From Stratiolaelaps scimitus (taxonomy: Eukaryota; Arthropoda; Arachnida; Mesostigmata; Laelapidae), in NCBI GenBank assembly GCA_019614645.1, contig JABWDB010000035.1:620001-684000 (forward strand): 64,000 nucleotides of DNA. Direction: 5' to 3'. The notes under the pieces are model-generated. The model had not been told where the DNA came from and did not search any database. It was given only the letters and a program-made list of their open reading frames with translations. Position 1 is the stretch's first letter. Each line of letters begins with the position of its first letter. A program made the position numbers and the translations under genes. Shown here piece after piece: positions 22,330 through 34,849 of this stretch.

Positions 22330-23540
22330 TCCTAATAATTCCTACTTAGTAAATGTAGCTAAATAGCTCATTTGAAACCTATGGCGTTCGTGTTAGTAAA
22401 ACTATCCAACGTCAAAGATGGCGGACATTACTTATGACTCAAGCTAATATTCGGTTATACACCAACGGTGCGGGTGGAACTAACGGTCGGTGATCGAGAC
22501 TCGTGTTTCCATTTTGTTATTATGATTATTATTATCATTATTATCATTATTATTGTAAATACAGAAAAGCGCTAGGACACGTAGTTTATACTGGGGTACG
22601 CCAAAGAAGAATCAACCGAATATTCTGTTGCCAAAGCGTTCAAACAGCCCCAGGCCAAATATGCTTCAGTTTTGTTGAGGGGACAGCGGCTAGAAGTGTC
22701 CTCCTAAGTGGAATGGTCGTAATGAGTTCACAATTAGCCAAAAGTGTGGCCAGCTGATTAGTGAGTGGCCACTATCTATGTAGAGTGAACAACTGCAAGT
22801 TTTACCAGACCACACGCTCGGCAGATCTGTGTGCACCCATGTCCACGGTGTGGCACACATGAAATTGTAATAACATTACTGGACAATAACTATATATTTA
22901 TAGTAAATAGCAGCGCTTAAGCATTAAAGTTCACAAACAAAAATATATGCATAAATATTGAATTTATAGAGCATTCCCGAAAAACACTGCTATATTATAT
23001 ATAATATAAAGAAAATATAAATGCATAAATTCAACATCGTTGTCCAATGAGTGGTCGATCAATGCATCATACATTAACGATATGGAAAATACTGAAACTT
23101 TAAACTTGTACCACTCGTCAATGTTCAACGTTTATCAATGCGCTCTATTATTATTATTATTATTATGACAGCAAAAAAGTTTATCTTAAACTGTTAGTCT
23201 AAACCATAGTCTTCATAGCGCATATGACTCCGGAGGATAGCAATACTTATCCATTACGCCACTTCGAGTTAAGTCTTTCTCCGAACCTGAATATCACTAA
23301 ATATCTGTATTTAGATAAGAAGAATCCCACCAGATTTAGCTTTTAAATACAACGCCGGTCCATATTTATCATTAGCTAAACGATGTCATGTCGAACACCG
23401 TGCCCTTCGTACTACTTGAATAGAACTTTGAATGAAAACATAATACTAACATGGATAACGGGCACATTATTTCAAAGCTATATTATTAAATAGATTAGAT
23501 ATTTTTCCGTCGTACCGTACGTCGTAGATCTAATGATACA
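22330..23540. other. AT-rich unannotated stretch
   Basis: Simple (ATT)n tracts lie at 22517-22556 and 23148-23166, with AT palindromes near 22990-23010. No gene or known repeat recognised. Confidence 0.35.
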
Positions 23541-23545
23541 CTATT

Positions 23546-24650
23546 TTGCCGATATATGAATTTTATTGTAGTTGTTTGTTCCTTTTGGGTCTGGTCGTGG
23601 TTTCTATAATATCGAACATCTTTTCGACCATGGAAACCTGTTTTAATTCCTTTTTGTTGAGTAAGGTTTTGTCTAAATCATTTCGACGCTGGATGATGTG
23701 TGTGATTTTCACATCATTTTTGTCACATTGGCATTTGTCTACCACAGCTTTTATAAGATTTAATACTGATTTGCAGAAGTTTTTTGTCTTTCTTGAGGCC
23801 TGGGTTTCGTAGAGACCCTGGGCAAGTTATCACTGGTTATATATATGTTCTAAACAATGTCACATATAACTGCGATTGCTGCATTACACTGCAAACGTGT
23901 GGAGTATCCATTCTGGACGCTGACCATCTCTTGGGGCAGCATCTGCTAGATGTTTCGAGCATTTTAGACTAGTAGAAGTGATTACTCCTAGATCTCTAAT
24001 AGTTCGTTGTGAATTGAGTTCTATATTATCTACGGGGTAATTATGTTTAGCGTTTCCATGTCCAAATTTTAATGTCGTCCGCATACATTTTCATTGATGC
24101 AGAAGAGCTGGGATTCGTTTTGTGTGCGTTACCATTTCAAATACACATTTGACGTCAAAGTAGATAGCATCGAAGCACTGAGACTAGAATTTATCTCTAG
24201 AATTGCTAGAATTGATCTTTTGGCCCAATTGACTTGCGTGTCTAGCAGCTAGAGCCCCAGTACTATAGGCAGGCCGGTACGCAAATTTGGATTCGCAAAT
24301 AAGTTCTCTACGGTTGGCATTATCGTAAATTGCTACGATAGCTATAATGCTCTCAAGAGCTTACATACTATTGATGTTAATGAGACTGGGCGCCTGTCTC
24401 TGGGATCAGTCTTGAAGCCATTTTTGTGCAATGGGCACGCTATTGCTGTGCGAAAAAATGTCCGAAATCACAGAGTTATCGATTGACTTTCTGAAGACCC
24501 ATGAGGGCGGTACACAGACTGAAAGTCCGAGTTTCTTCATCACAAACGATGGTAGATCATACGGAGTTACACTCAGTTTTGATTGTAGTTCTCTTAGATG
24601 ACGGTGAACATTATCCGCTCTGGCATCTACGTCCTGCACTATGTATCAAA
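23546..24650 (-). mobile_element. LINE-C relic, CR1/L2-like reverse transcriptase
   Basis: Minus-strand translation, joined across frames, gives RT landmarks in order: LPSFVMKKLGLSV...DNSVISDIF (24640-24470, typical LPP-LKK...SL-SG-VP), TDPRDRRPVSLTSIVCKLL (about 24420-24350, typical NYRPISLTS---K-LE), CESKFAYRPAYSTGAL (about 24300-24250, typical QHGFR-GRST), then IRDLGVITSTSLKCSKHL (about 24010-23940, typical RDLGV...L-W--H). The palm with motifs A to C is deleted or unreadable between about 24230 and 24090. It is an old, inactive copy. Confidence 0.6.
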
Positions 24651-24714
24651 AGAGTCCTTTCGGAAGAGCTGGCGGTTTCATTTTGTTTACGGTTTTCGGT
24701 TTCATTTTGAACTT

Positions 24715-27385
24715 TCCCTGTAATGGATAGCCCCGCTTGCTAACATAACCCATCCGAAGTTAGCCCACTCGATGGTGCATAAATTATTTGTATTCTTTTC
24801 GAGGGTACCACCAGTTCTCTCAATCAGTCATATTCGAGCACTGCTCGACACGTGATTGTTTTCTTCATTTTCAATTATAGACAATGAAATCGATCCAGGC
24901 CTCAGCATAAGGAAATAGGGACCAGTATTGTTTACTCGCGTGGCTAGAAATTCTAGATTACGCCCCTAGTATCTCTACACACCCCAGTCATTGTTCATAT
25001 ACTAATATACTAATCCAGCCCGACCAATGGACGCCACTAACGATATGTTCGTCATAGTGGCGGGACATTCGAGACTCGACCCAGTGGCAATCTCAGATTC
25101 CTTGTGAGTGCAACTCCTCTGGTATAGTGCCTACCTTTTCGACTTCTCGCCAACCCCGTTTCGGCTTTCCTTCATTTTGGCACACCCTCATGGCGGTCTT
25201 CCTCCCATGACAAAGGGCCGTAGACCTGCCACTACTATCGGTTCCATCGGCAAAGCTGAACTTTCCTGTTGGACGATATTTCTAGCGGAAATTGGCAGGT
25301 CCTTTCGTCGATAGCATCTTGTCCAAACACTCTGTCTTGCAGCTTTGTCTTGCAGATGCCGGTGTGGCTGTATTGGGCGCACCTTGCCTTCGGAAGAAAA
25401 TTGTGAGCCAGCGTTTCGCCACCCATCCAAACTCAATATCAGAAATGAAAGTACGGTGCCCCGAGTTCGCCTTCGAACACAATATGCTGTGAGTATCCTG
25501 AATACGTTTCCCATTTCCAGGTCAAGGGAAATTTTCGTCGGCTCTGATGAAGATCATTTTCGAGGAAAATTTAGCTCAATACGCAGAAGTAATATCTAGA
25601 GATCATCAACAGGTCAGTGAAAACTACAGCGTGGAGAACGCGTGCTGTTACACGCTTCGGATACCATTAACATAATGCTACAATCATTATTAAGTTATCG
25701 GACATCAGTGCGGTTGACATTTGTTCATACATATTGTACCGGCAAGAATGAAAAATGCTGGACACCTTTGAATCTAGTGCATTCGACATGGACAATGTAT
25801 TACTCTCAGTGGCTAGCAAACTCCCATTATTTAATTTACCTGATATTTTTGCCGTTAGCGGGGCCTATTCTGACCAAGTGAAATTGGAGAAACAGCCACG
25901 AAATTATTATATTTGGCAATAAGGCACGCAGAGCAGTCAGATGGCCGAGGCGGCGTATACGCTCGTTTGCGCCTGCATTTCACACTACTACGTGACCGAG
26001 AGGTCCATGCCTGCACTCTTAGAGGAAGGTTTTCCGAAGAAAGCAGAAAACCAGTAATGGTTGCAGTGGACCTCGGCTCGAGACCCGCACGTTCTGGTGA
26101 GAAGAAATGAACAACATTTTCAGCATTATCGAAGTCTTCCTGCGATACGAATCCATCTAACACCGGTAATGTGGAGTAATGTGTGTAAACATTGCCTGAA
26201 AGAACGGCGACTGGGCAAAATTTGCACGAACAAATTTGAAATTTTTTTATTTTGAATTATTTTATAATTTTTTTAAAAAATTTACTAAGTTTTGATGTGG
26301 AGCTTCCAGCTGAAGAACAATTAGAAAGAACACCTACCTGGGACAGGAAGTGGCTTCGTGTTCCGGGTGAGTTCGCAATAAAGATAAATAAATAAGTAAA
26401 TAAAATTACAAAACCGGAAGTACAGTGGAGGATAATTTCTGTATTGTGTTTATCCGTCGGCGTAATCTCTAGCTGACCTATCACATTTTCGATATGACCT
26501 TTCCAATGTGTTACCGGTGGCGTGCCTAAGTCTCGCGCATAAAAAACAAGAGCAACAGAGGCGCGCCCTCTGGAGAACGTGGTCACAAACTCACATTAGA
26601 ATGGCCAATGAGATTTAGAACTCACATTTATGGCAACAATTAAAAATGAAAATGCTTCTATATCGCGGATCTCGTTGTGCACCTAATATTGGTTATATTA
26701 AAGGTATTATATTCCACAAGCCGTGTTGCAGTCGTATCAAAATCTCTAATTCATTCAGGGTAGAATTCACACGGTGGATACAGTGCTTACATTGACGCCT
26801 TTTACGGGAGCAGCCCCTGTGTTAATGTCGATAGGAAGCAGTGAAAACCTTTGTGTACCCTTGTATTTCCTTGTGGCAAAAAATATTCGACATATTGCAG
26901 GTGGCGCGGCTATCTCACGACTGCAAAGTGTTATCGAAGCTCAACAATAAGCGAGATAAGGGTGACCAAGGATGTACATAAGATTCTTACACCGCGCTCC
27001 ATTGGAGCCGCCTCCAGTTCACTATCAAAGCTAAGAAGGTCTCTGAAGACTCCCCATTGTAACCGTCGCGTGAAGTAGATAAACAGACAAGTAAACTCAT
27101 CGAAGTTTTTGTATCTAAATTATGACACATCAATACGATTTTGTTCGATGTAAATGTTGCATTCGGAATACAATACAAAATGAGGTATATTGACGGACCA
27201 TGCAACGGTCAATACATCGTTCATGTGCTCATAGAAAGTAATATGTAAAAATACGTATCACCGTACACAATACGTTGACAATAGCAACGTTTGATTGTTA
27301 TAATTATTCCACAACATTATTTACATAATTCTTGTAACTATATACATTCCTACATAGCTGATTTATGGCATTCCAGTTATATGTT
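24715..27385. other. Unannotated stretch with possible SINE head
   Basis: The minus-strand frame 25188-25514 has non-repetitive product text, but I do not recognise a domain. A box-A-like TGGCCGAGGCGG at about 25941 and a box-B-like GGCTCGAGACC at about 26073 suggest a disrupted tRNA-derived SINE between 25935 and 26100. No confident gene. Confidence 0.3.
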
Positions 27386-27394
27386 TATGAACCT

Positions 27395-28330
27395 CTCTTG
27401 CAAACTTAATCGCAGAAGTGAATAAGCGAATTTCATAAAAAAGGGCACATCCTGATAGAGCGCGGGCTGTAGGCGAGAGTGTGTCTACCAGTTTCCTTTG
27501 AAACGAAATGTATCTTAAACGTGGTAGCACGGCCATTAAAGCGGCTGATGTCGGGGATGAGTGAGGACTAGATTTCAGGAGGAATCCTATTTTTCGTCAT
27601 CTTAAATGCAAGCAGGGCAACCTTCACTATGTAAAGCCTATCGACCGAGAGGAAATTATTCGAGGTAAATAGATCACCAACAGGTTTCTCTGTGGTTTCT
27701 ACCAAACACAGGTCTCAGAGCGTCATCCGGGATAATTTAAGCCCTACGAGATATACATCTATACCATTCCATATACTCCCATACTGGAAGTGCATAAGAA
27801 AGCACCGGTAATAGCAGCGCCGTTGAAACGAGGATTAGATTATCCAATGGAACACCTCTTAGTCTGAGACGGCTTAACGCTGCAACGATAGAGTAGCATC
27901 TAGGGGCGGCTGGTTCTGGGCCTTCTGCCATTTTCAGTTGAGATGGTCCGAAGCATTTGGCAACTGAGCCCAGTCGAGTTGTTTTCCATCAAACGCAATC
28001 TGCTGTACATTGACGACTCTCCGCAACGTACGAAATAGCACCAGACACGTGTTCTTGGTGCTGACAACAATACCAGACGTTTTGAAGGTCTCGACGGCCT
28101 ATTCCGTTCAGGCAAGGCAAATATGTACATCTTCGTCAAGCCTGGCGAGGTCTACGCGCAATAGCAATGAGGTATCGTATGCATACGCGATTGTCTTAAC
28201 CGCCGAGATGTTGAGTGGAATGAAATTCATAAGGACAATGAACACAAAAGATCCTTGAGGTGTGCCAATGCCCTTCCCATGCGGAGTTAATACAACTGAT
28301 TTTCATAGCCTGTCTCCTTTCAAATAGGTA
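27395..28330 (-). mobile_element. LINE-B copy 2, inactive
   Basis: Minus-strand RT text in order: GTPQGSFVFIVLMNF (about 28260), then AYAYDTSLLLRVDLARLDED at the active site, NTCLVLFRTLRR, SIVAALSRLRLRGVPLDN, LPVLSYALPVWEY, PDDALRPVFGRNHRE, VKVALLAFKMTKNRIPPEI and RHTLAYS (about 27470). The last blocks match LINE-B copies 1 and 3. The active site reads YAYD where functional enzymes have YADD. Stops and frameshifts are also present. This copy reaches further 5' than the other two and so supplies motifs B and C for the family. Confidence 0.8.
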
Positions 28331-28530
28331 AGACTTAAAACATTCAACTGTGATCGGGTCAAGCTGCAAAGTCAAGAAAAATGAATATTAATTAATTTAT
28401 TAATCGAATGTATTACCTTCCCGAAGAAACGACACGCAGCTAACTGGTTATAAATTCATAAAAATTCATATATATTCAACTTCAGATTCAAGAGTCGATT
28501 TTGGTTTTCGAGTTGTCAGGGGAAGGCCCA

Positions 28531-28577
28531 GAAGCAATGTAAAAAGCAATTTCATGGATGTTAAATGTTGGCTTAGG
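28531..28577 (+). repeat. SINE-3 fragment
   Basis: GAAGCAATGTAAAAAGCAAT followed by TTCATGGATGTTAAATGTTGGC (one continuous segment) resembles the GAAGCAATGCCGAAAGCAGT body segment of SINE-3 and its copy at 30576-30617. It is short and diverged. Confidence 0.45.
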
Positions 28578-28579
28578 AA

Positions 28580-30500
28580 TCAGTCGGAAAACCTAGAAGG
28601 GGAAGAGCCATATATTCAAACATATGATAGGCGCGAAATAACGAGTATGATCAGGGAACTTCTATTCTCAAAAAGTTACAATAGAAACTGATCCACTTGG
28701 TGACAGTAGAGGACTCAAACGATGAGAATTGGATCTCTTTGGAATTCTTGTTCGACGGGTTTTTGCCTCGTAAGTATTATATGATTGGTCAAAAATCGGG
28801 TAAATATCGAAATTGAGAAATAACCAAAAATGACATTTTGCGAAAATTGGAAGTAGGCCCGAAATAGGGTTCAGTGGAAAATCACACACAAATAGAGTAA
28901 GCCATCTAAGAAGACAAAATCTTACGAAGTCAATTGGATTTAACCGCGAGCGGTCAAATCGAATTTACACCTTTCATAAGCGGCTCTGTGGTCGGTTACC
29001 TGCAGGGCCCGACCATATTTAATAATAATAATAATAATAATAATAACGGCATTGACAAGCCTCTGAGTGCATTGATTGGAATGGGCCTACTGGGATTTGA
29101 CCCGGCGATCAAATCCTCCAATTCCTCCTTAAGGGGAAATTGGAACAGGCCTACATTTCCAATCCCGGGCAATTCCTCTGCTCATATATATATATATATA
29201 TATATTTATATGATGTGAGTTTGTTGTAGCAAGTGGCTGCGCTTCGAAGTGCCCTTCGATCGGAACCCTTAACCTTGAGGCACCAATAGGCAGCCATGCA
29301 GAAACCGAGCTGCCACCAGCAAGGAACAAGGCGGACAATCGATTAGTCAATAGGTGGAACTAAACATATCTAGTTTTTATATCGGTGGAACCAATCATTC
29401 GTCGGTGGTGGCGACGATAGCTCCGTTATTCCACGTCCGTACGATCCCGTTAGTTCGGAGCGTCACCACAACGCAAACACAATAACGCGAGAGAGAAAAG
29501 AACAGTTTGAACTTACAAACTATGCACATATCCCAGTATTGCAAGTTCTTCTCGGCAGCTACAAGCACGTGGACGACGTCAAACGTCTCGAAACAACATC
29601 GACACTGTATTTCAAATGCGATTTGCACGCTCCAACTCATGTACAACGCCACACTCTAAGGTGACTGGCCGCCACATGACACAGATATATTATGTTCTTA
29701 TCGTCCCCTGTAGATAGATACGCTCAGGATCTGATAGCACATCCACTGGGAACAGATGCCTTGCCTCTGTTCAACTGCTGCACATATCGGCTATGGGTCG
29801 CCACTCCGGCCCTTGACACAACCACAGACTAACGCGACTAACGCAGCCCATAGGCAATGGCCAATGGTAGATTCCACATTTGGCGTCGTATCCTGCTCCC
29901 AGCACTTCGCCCGTCGCTGCAGCAGCATTCGGCTCTAACGAAATGAATTCCGATATGTCAATCGGCTTGCCACATGGTCAGCTCGAATCTAGACGATCGC
30001 AGGGACAGCCAGTACGCGTGGCAGTCGGACATTTTCACGAAGGGCAAAGCGGTCGTCGAAGCGTGCGCACACGAGCATCGCATTCGCACCAAGAGTATCA
30101 GAGTCCGCAGCCTGAATCGTTCATTGGGCCAGGCAGTGACGCAGATTGTGACGCATCCAGCCGCAGCACGATCCAAATCGGACTTGTACACTCCTTGTGG
30201 ATGGCGGAAGTCAACTGTGCCAAGCCACGAGGCGAGAGAGAGAGAGACTTGTGTCATGATAAAATCAATTTATATTATATTAGTTACAATTATATGAGAT
30301 GGGCATCTCTTAAGTTAGGCTTCGTACCCACTTGTGTATTGAATTTTCAAACAGCGCTCGCTTGCTGCTCCGTACTAGATATGCATGTGTATTACTGTGT
30401 ATTGGAGGGCACCGTGTTCTGTAGTGGCAGGGAAGCAGGTTTACAGTTTTACAGCAAGGGTAGCTTGCTCTGCAACTATTTATCTATAATATCCATTGTG
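28580..30500. other. Unannotated stretch, microsatellites and a GC-rich patch
   Basis: (AAT)n lies at 29021-29046 and (TA)n at about 29184-29205. A GC-rich patch at 29740-30240 holds several overlapping open frames, the longest 213 codons from 29880, but its second half is AT-rich and has no recognisable domain. It might contain a 5' exon. No CDS is claimed. Confidence 0.3.
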
Positions 30501-30504
30501 GTTT

Positions 30505-30617
30505 CGAGCCCGGTAGCGTAGTGCATTTGAGTGCTTCTTGCTATCGGAGACTTAATAAAGGGGGCCGCCTTATGATGCAATGCCGAAAGCAATACCGCAG
30601 ACGTTAAATGTTGGCCG
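30505..30617 (+). mobile_element. SINE-3 copy, internally deleted head
   Basis: CCCGGTAGCGTAGTGCATTT corresponds to the tRNA-like start of the full copy at 17660-17834. The box B part is missing. The body GGGGGCCGCCTTATGATG, then GCAATGCCGAAAGCAATACC, then GACGTTAAATGTTGGC matches the copy at 57902-57961. Confidence 0.7.
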
Positions 30618-30619
30618 TG

Positions 30620-32185
30620 AGTCCGCGTAGAAACGATTGAGCCCTCTACAACGAGTATCAAGTGTAGAGGGCTGCTCACAGTTGCGTTAAAAGTGAAATA
30701 GTTGGAGAAAGAAAAGGAGGACCTCGCCATCCCCCGCCTCACACTTATTTCTGCCCCTACCCGACCACTGTAGATCTATTCATTTCTGCCCACCTTTGGT
30801 TTATTATGCATATATATATATATATATATATATAGCAGTCGACGTCTTCAGGGTGGAAGTGTCAACAGAGCATTCGACACTTGACAGACTTGCAGATGGC
30901 ATTTTGGGCATTGCTGGCCGAAGAAATGACACCGACAATTTATCTCGGGCGATGGTATGTCAGATATCTGCCTAAGGAAGTGATGCAAGTTATACACTGT
31001 ATGGCAGGTGTCGGGATGCGCTTAGGCCCTGGTGGGAGGGAGGCCTTTGACACGAAGCGACTCTCATTGCTTGCCTGTTATAAGCAAAGCAGGCTCTGAG
31101 CTTAAAACAACCTTCAGTCCCTGGAAGACCAGCGCGCTTTCGTACATCTTCCACGTCTCTTCGAGAGCAGATACAAACAACAAATTAAATAAGGACAATT
31201 AACTTCTGTGCCTTCGAACTAACGTTCATTTTAGATTCACTTTATATTCGTGGATGATATTAGGTGCCGCCCGCCCTCTCGACAGCTTAAAGCAAAACTT
31301 ACCTTACTATATATTATGCCAACGATGGATCAGCCTCTGAGTTCGATCCCGTTTTTCTACCACCAGTCAACCCAAAACTCCAACGCACGCTTCTTAGAAT
31401 ATTCGTGTGTAGTACATAATCTTAGTTCAATCAAGTGAATATGCTTCTTGACGTCTGTGGCAGACATCTGTGACATGTTAAGAGAAGCGTCCCTGCCTAA
31501 TGGAGGAAGAAATGCTTGTAAGAGACCATTAACGAACAGATGGTAGAGTGCTTTCGAAGACGACTGGATATAGTAGTTGTAATGGTGCCTCATTAGATCA
31601 TATTAAGCCTCCAAGGGTGGCTTGATGTGAAGATCCATCCGGCTTGCCTACTGATCTGGCTGGCTTTGGTGAGAGGGCTTGGATAATTCGCTCGGTAAAT
31701 TTCCTGTCTGTGTGTGTCTAGTTGGCAACGGAGTTCCAGATACCTGGAGAAGGTTGTCATTTATCCTATTATGTTTTACTAAATATACCGTTGACTTGCA
31801 CTTATTAAATATAATAACATATTTAATCAAAGATCTCCACTGCAGATAACGAAGGCGGAGAGCGATCCCTGTATGTATCATATGTGCTTGGCAGACAACT
31901 GAATGAACCGATATCTTGCTCTCATGTTTTCTGATCTGTCTGATTGGCAAGAACCCCCTCTAAACAACCCCCTCTGTAAAAACCTTTCTTAGGGAGGCGG
32001 GAAATGTTAGCTGCGAAATTTAGATGACTTCCTGAGAGAGCGCTTGCCAATGGCTCGCTATACCCCAATATAGCGACTGGTCTATATAAAACGATTTGTT
32101 GCACGGCCAAGTTTCCGTAGAAACCGATTGGACTTATATCTACCTGTTGTTCCCATTAATGGACGCATTGTGCGAACAGCTTCGA
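30620..32185. other. Unannotated stretch
   Basis: A small hairpin with 10-bp perfect arms AGCCCTCTAC/GTAGAGGGCT is at 30640-30673, and (TA)n at 30810-30834. Short open frames on both strands have no recognised domain. Confidence 0.35.
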
Positions 32186-32204
32186 TAACCTGTTAGTATT
32201 AACT

Positions 32205-32725
32205 ATTCGATCCTCCACTCCGCCGGTATCCCTTGCACAAGGGAGCCACAGGGCCTCGACACTTCCGACGGGTGCCGCCCTGACGGCCTCACATTCATCC
32301 CCTTCCACCGAGGCCAGCACCTCGTTTGGGATGGCACGGTGGTTGACACTTTAGCACATTCTTATGTCAACCACTGTGCAATTACCCCCGGTTACGCGGT
32401 AGTGCGTGCGGAGCGGGCTAAGCTACGGAAGTACGCCGCACTCCAAGCGACCCACCTTTTTTCCCCCTTGCATTTGAGACCTTAGGCGGGCACGGCCCCC
32501 TCACTGCGAACTTCCTCGAAAGGGCCTACCATAGGCTGATCCGTGCCACCGGGGACAAGGGGTCTTTCCTTCTGCAACGCCTGTCCCTCGCTGTGAGCCA
32601 GAGAGGCAATGCCTTCGCCTTCCTCGGGACAATGTCGGCCTCAGCCCCGGTCCCCAGCTAATCCTCCCCTCCAATGATCCCTGGAAATAATTCCTAATTA
32701 TTGTATGTTTGAATAAATTGATTAT
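32205..32725 (+). mobile_element. 3' end of an R2-superclade-like LINE with restriction-like endonuclease
   Basis: A GC-rich island of homology, 5'-truncated at about 32205. It carries the C-terminal domain described in the next entry, then a short 3' UTR with AATAAATTG near 32713. The GC-rich start in otherwise AT-rich DNA marks the truncation point. No target-site duplication was seen. Confidence 0.65.
32207..32661 (+). pseudogene. Restriction-like endonuclease domain of a non-LTR retrotransposon, frameshifted
   Basis: The first frame reads AGIPCTREPQGL, then CRPDGLTFIPF, then HLVWDGTVVDTLAHSYV, then RAERAKLRKYAALQATHLF. A frameshift between 32455 and 32471 leads to the second frame: FETLGGHGPLTANFLERAYH, then RATGDKGSFLLQRLSLAV, then QRGNAFAFLGT, with stop TAA at 32659-32661. 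I recognise this order (REP-GL, RPDG-T, VWD-T-VDT, RKY, F-ETLG--GP, QR-S-A-QRGNA) as the C-terminus of many invertebrate RT proteins. The RPD...WD...VVDT pattern resembles the PD-X(n)-D core of the endonuclease that nicks target DNA in the R2/NeSL group. Spacing here is 15 residues, close to the usual 12-14. The clade is inferred. The upstream CCHC knuckle and RT are absent. Confidence 0.65.
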
Positions 32726-32729
32726 CTGT

Positions 32730-33690
32730 ATTAATTATTCCCGTAACACCGAGTAATGTATGTCTCTATGTACGATGTCTGAGAAAACAGATCAAATTGC
32801 TATGCGACTTTCAGTATACTTGCTAACCCAATGTCAACGAGACGAGCCTCTAACTGTTTTTTAAGCTATGGAACATCATTTGTGACGTAGATCTCGACAC
32901 ACAAGATCGCAAGATGAACGTGACCAAAGCTTGTACCACATAAACGCAATAACGAAAGACTGACAAGATAGGTTCTGCAACTTTTGATAGCTGTGTGTGA
33001 GAATGCAGACTTCGACTGCAAAATCACCTGTACCCTTATGTAGTCATAGTAAGTTATACTTAGTCAGTTATATATCATATATAGAATAGTATATTAGGGC
33101 TGGAGCCTTTTTTGGCTTTGAGTTGTTTGCAGTAAATAACTCTCGTCCGCTCAGCTTGATTAGGTGAATCTGGACGAATTGGCCTCAACCGTGGCTACGT
33201 GCCCATAGTGTAAGGCAATCGTCATGTCGTGCAGGTCATGGTCGCACTGTAGAGTATGAATTAATAGATGACTTTGACACCGATTTACTATGACGCGTTA
33301 TTAAGTGAATCTGGCATTTGACAAGTTCGATAGGACTATTGTACACCGAGAAGATACCGCTGCCGTCAATCAACTCATGTGGATCTTCGGAACTTTGTAT
33401 TGAATTTCTATGATCAGCCAATCAATCATCAGTCAATCCCTCTCTCGCTACAGCAGTCACTGATACTGCCCTTTCCGCCGGCACATCAGCTTCTTCTAGG
33501 TTATTCGCTGCCGAACCCAAAATCGCTGCACATTTTCCTGTTATGAACTCGCCTGCTCGCCCACCCTCCGCCGCTCTGTGTCGTGCTGCCAGCTACCCCG
33601 CATGCAAGTTGTATCGCCTGTTCAGCATTTCCCTTGGCTGCCTTGATATACGCACGCCGTAATTTTATGCGAACGCAGCCAGCGATATTT
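32730..33690. other. Unannotated stretch
   Basis: AT-rich, no gene recognised. Sequence becomes C-rich from about 33450 as it approaches the next island. Confidence 0.35.
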
Positions 33691-33699
33691 CTGCCTTCT

Positions 33700-34560
33700 G
33701 TTCCGCTCTAGACAGCGGCGACTGCGGAGTCACAGCAGCGACACCAGCAGTTTCGTTCTTGGCGACTTCAGAGAGCGCCGAGGAGAACTCCCCGCTCAAA
33801 CGACAATCCCCTTTTCACACAGAATCTCTCGTCCTCCGACGAAATCTATCTCTCTCTCCCACTCTTTCTCTCTCTCTGTCGCTTTTTCTTGTGGAATAGA
33901 AAATGTAGAATAAAGGAGAAGACGAAGAAGGAAAAAGTGAACAGACTCATAATTGGCTAACGGGGTTAGAAAAGGCCCTTTGAGTTGGCGATCCGCGTAG
34001 GGACCGAATGGTCGACGCCCACTGTCCGTACAGTCACCAGGCGAACGCAGTCAATTACGAGGGCATGGCTGACCGAATTTCAGCAACCAGCCAGCGAGGC
34101 CCGAACCAAACAAGCATTTTCCTTTTTGGTAGGCACGTCGCCAGCATCACCATCATCATCACCGGCACCAACAGCAGAGGCAGCGAGTGACGACAGCGAT
34201 AAAGGGATTGGCACGAAACATCCAGCCAAAAGCGCCAAAACTAAAAGGGCTTGCTGGTGCTGTTGCCGGCCTAGACATACACGCTATCCACGGCTGGACC
34301 GCGCCGACGGCGACTTGTGCGTCTGCCACCCGTTCAAGCAACTGCTTAGCGCTTCCTCGCTGCCGATCGAACGCGGCAACCCACTATGCAAATAGCTGCC
34401 AGCATAGCACAAGGCGTCGTCGTCGTCGGCCGGCACTGTGTGATACAATACATTAAACGCACGTCGTAAACGAGGCACCGGACAGCCAGGCGTTACCAGT
34501 AAGTGTCGACGGCAGAAGCCGCGCCGCCTCAAGCCGTGCGCTCAATGGCAGGCTACGTGA
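33700..34560 (+). promoter_or_regulatory. GAGA-like (CT)n tract plus GC-rich island, possible promoter and 5' exon
   Basis: (TCTC)n runs at about 33847-33880 precede an 800-bp GC-rich, CpG-rich and CAG-rich segment, the same arrangement as at 4605-5330. A strong splice-donor match, CCA|GTAAGTG, occurs at 34498/34499, which would fit a plus-strand 5' exon ending there. Overlapping open frames (33985-34395, 34187-34456) have biased compositions (Ser, Ala, Cys) and no recognised domain, so coding status is uncertain. The donor match is what suggests the plus strand. Confidence 0.3.
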
Positions 34561-34849
34561 GAGCGACTGAGGTAGCGGCGGCAGTGACGGGCAAGGAGCA
34601 GGCAATCTTGCAGCAAGTTACGGTCTTTGGAAGCTCTGAGGCGGCAGCAACGTCATTCCATAGAATGGAACTATGCTCACAGCTTTATTGCGGGTCCCAA
34701 CGAGACAGCAATGCGAGGACACTGGCTAACGATGGGCTGCTTGCTATTTTCAAGAGCCGACCAGTGACTCAACTTAGTCGCTGGGAGCGAATTGTTCAGA
34801 AGACCACTAATGCTGCGGCAAACGTGCTCTATATCTAGTGACTTTATTA

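Noticed and set aside
25188..25514. Non-repetitive 108-codon minus-strand frame, possible transposon relic
   Set aside because: No catalytic motif or family signature could be matched, so no call is made.
29880..30521. 213-codon open frame on the plus strand
   Set aside because: The first half is GC-biased, the second half AT-rich, and it runs into a SINE-3 copy at 30505. No domain recognised.
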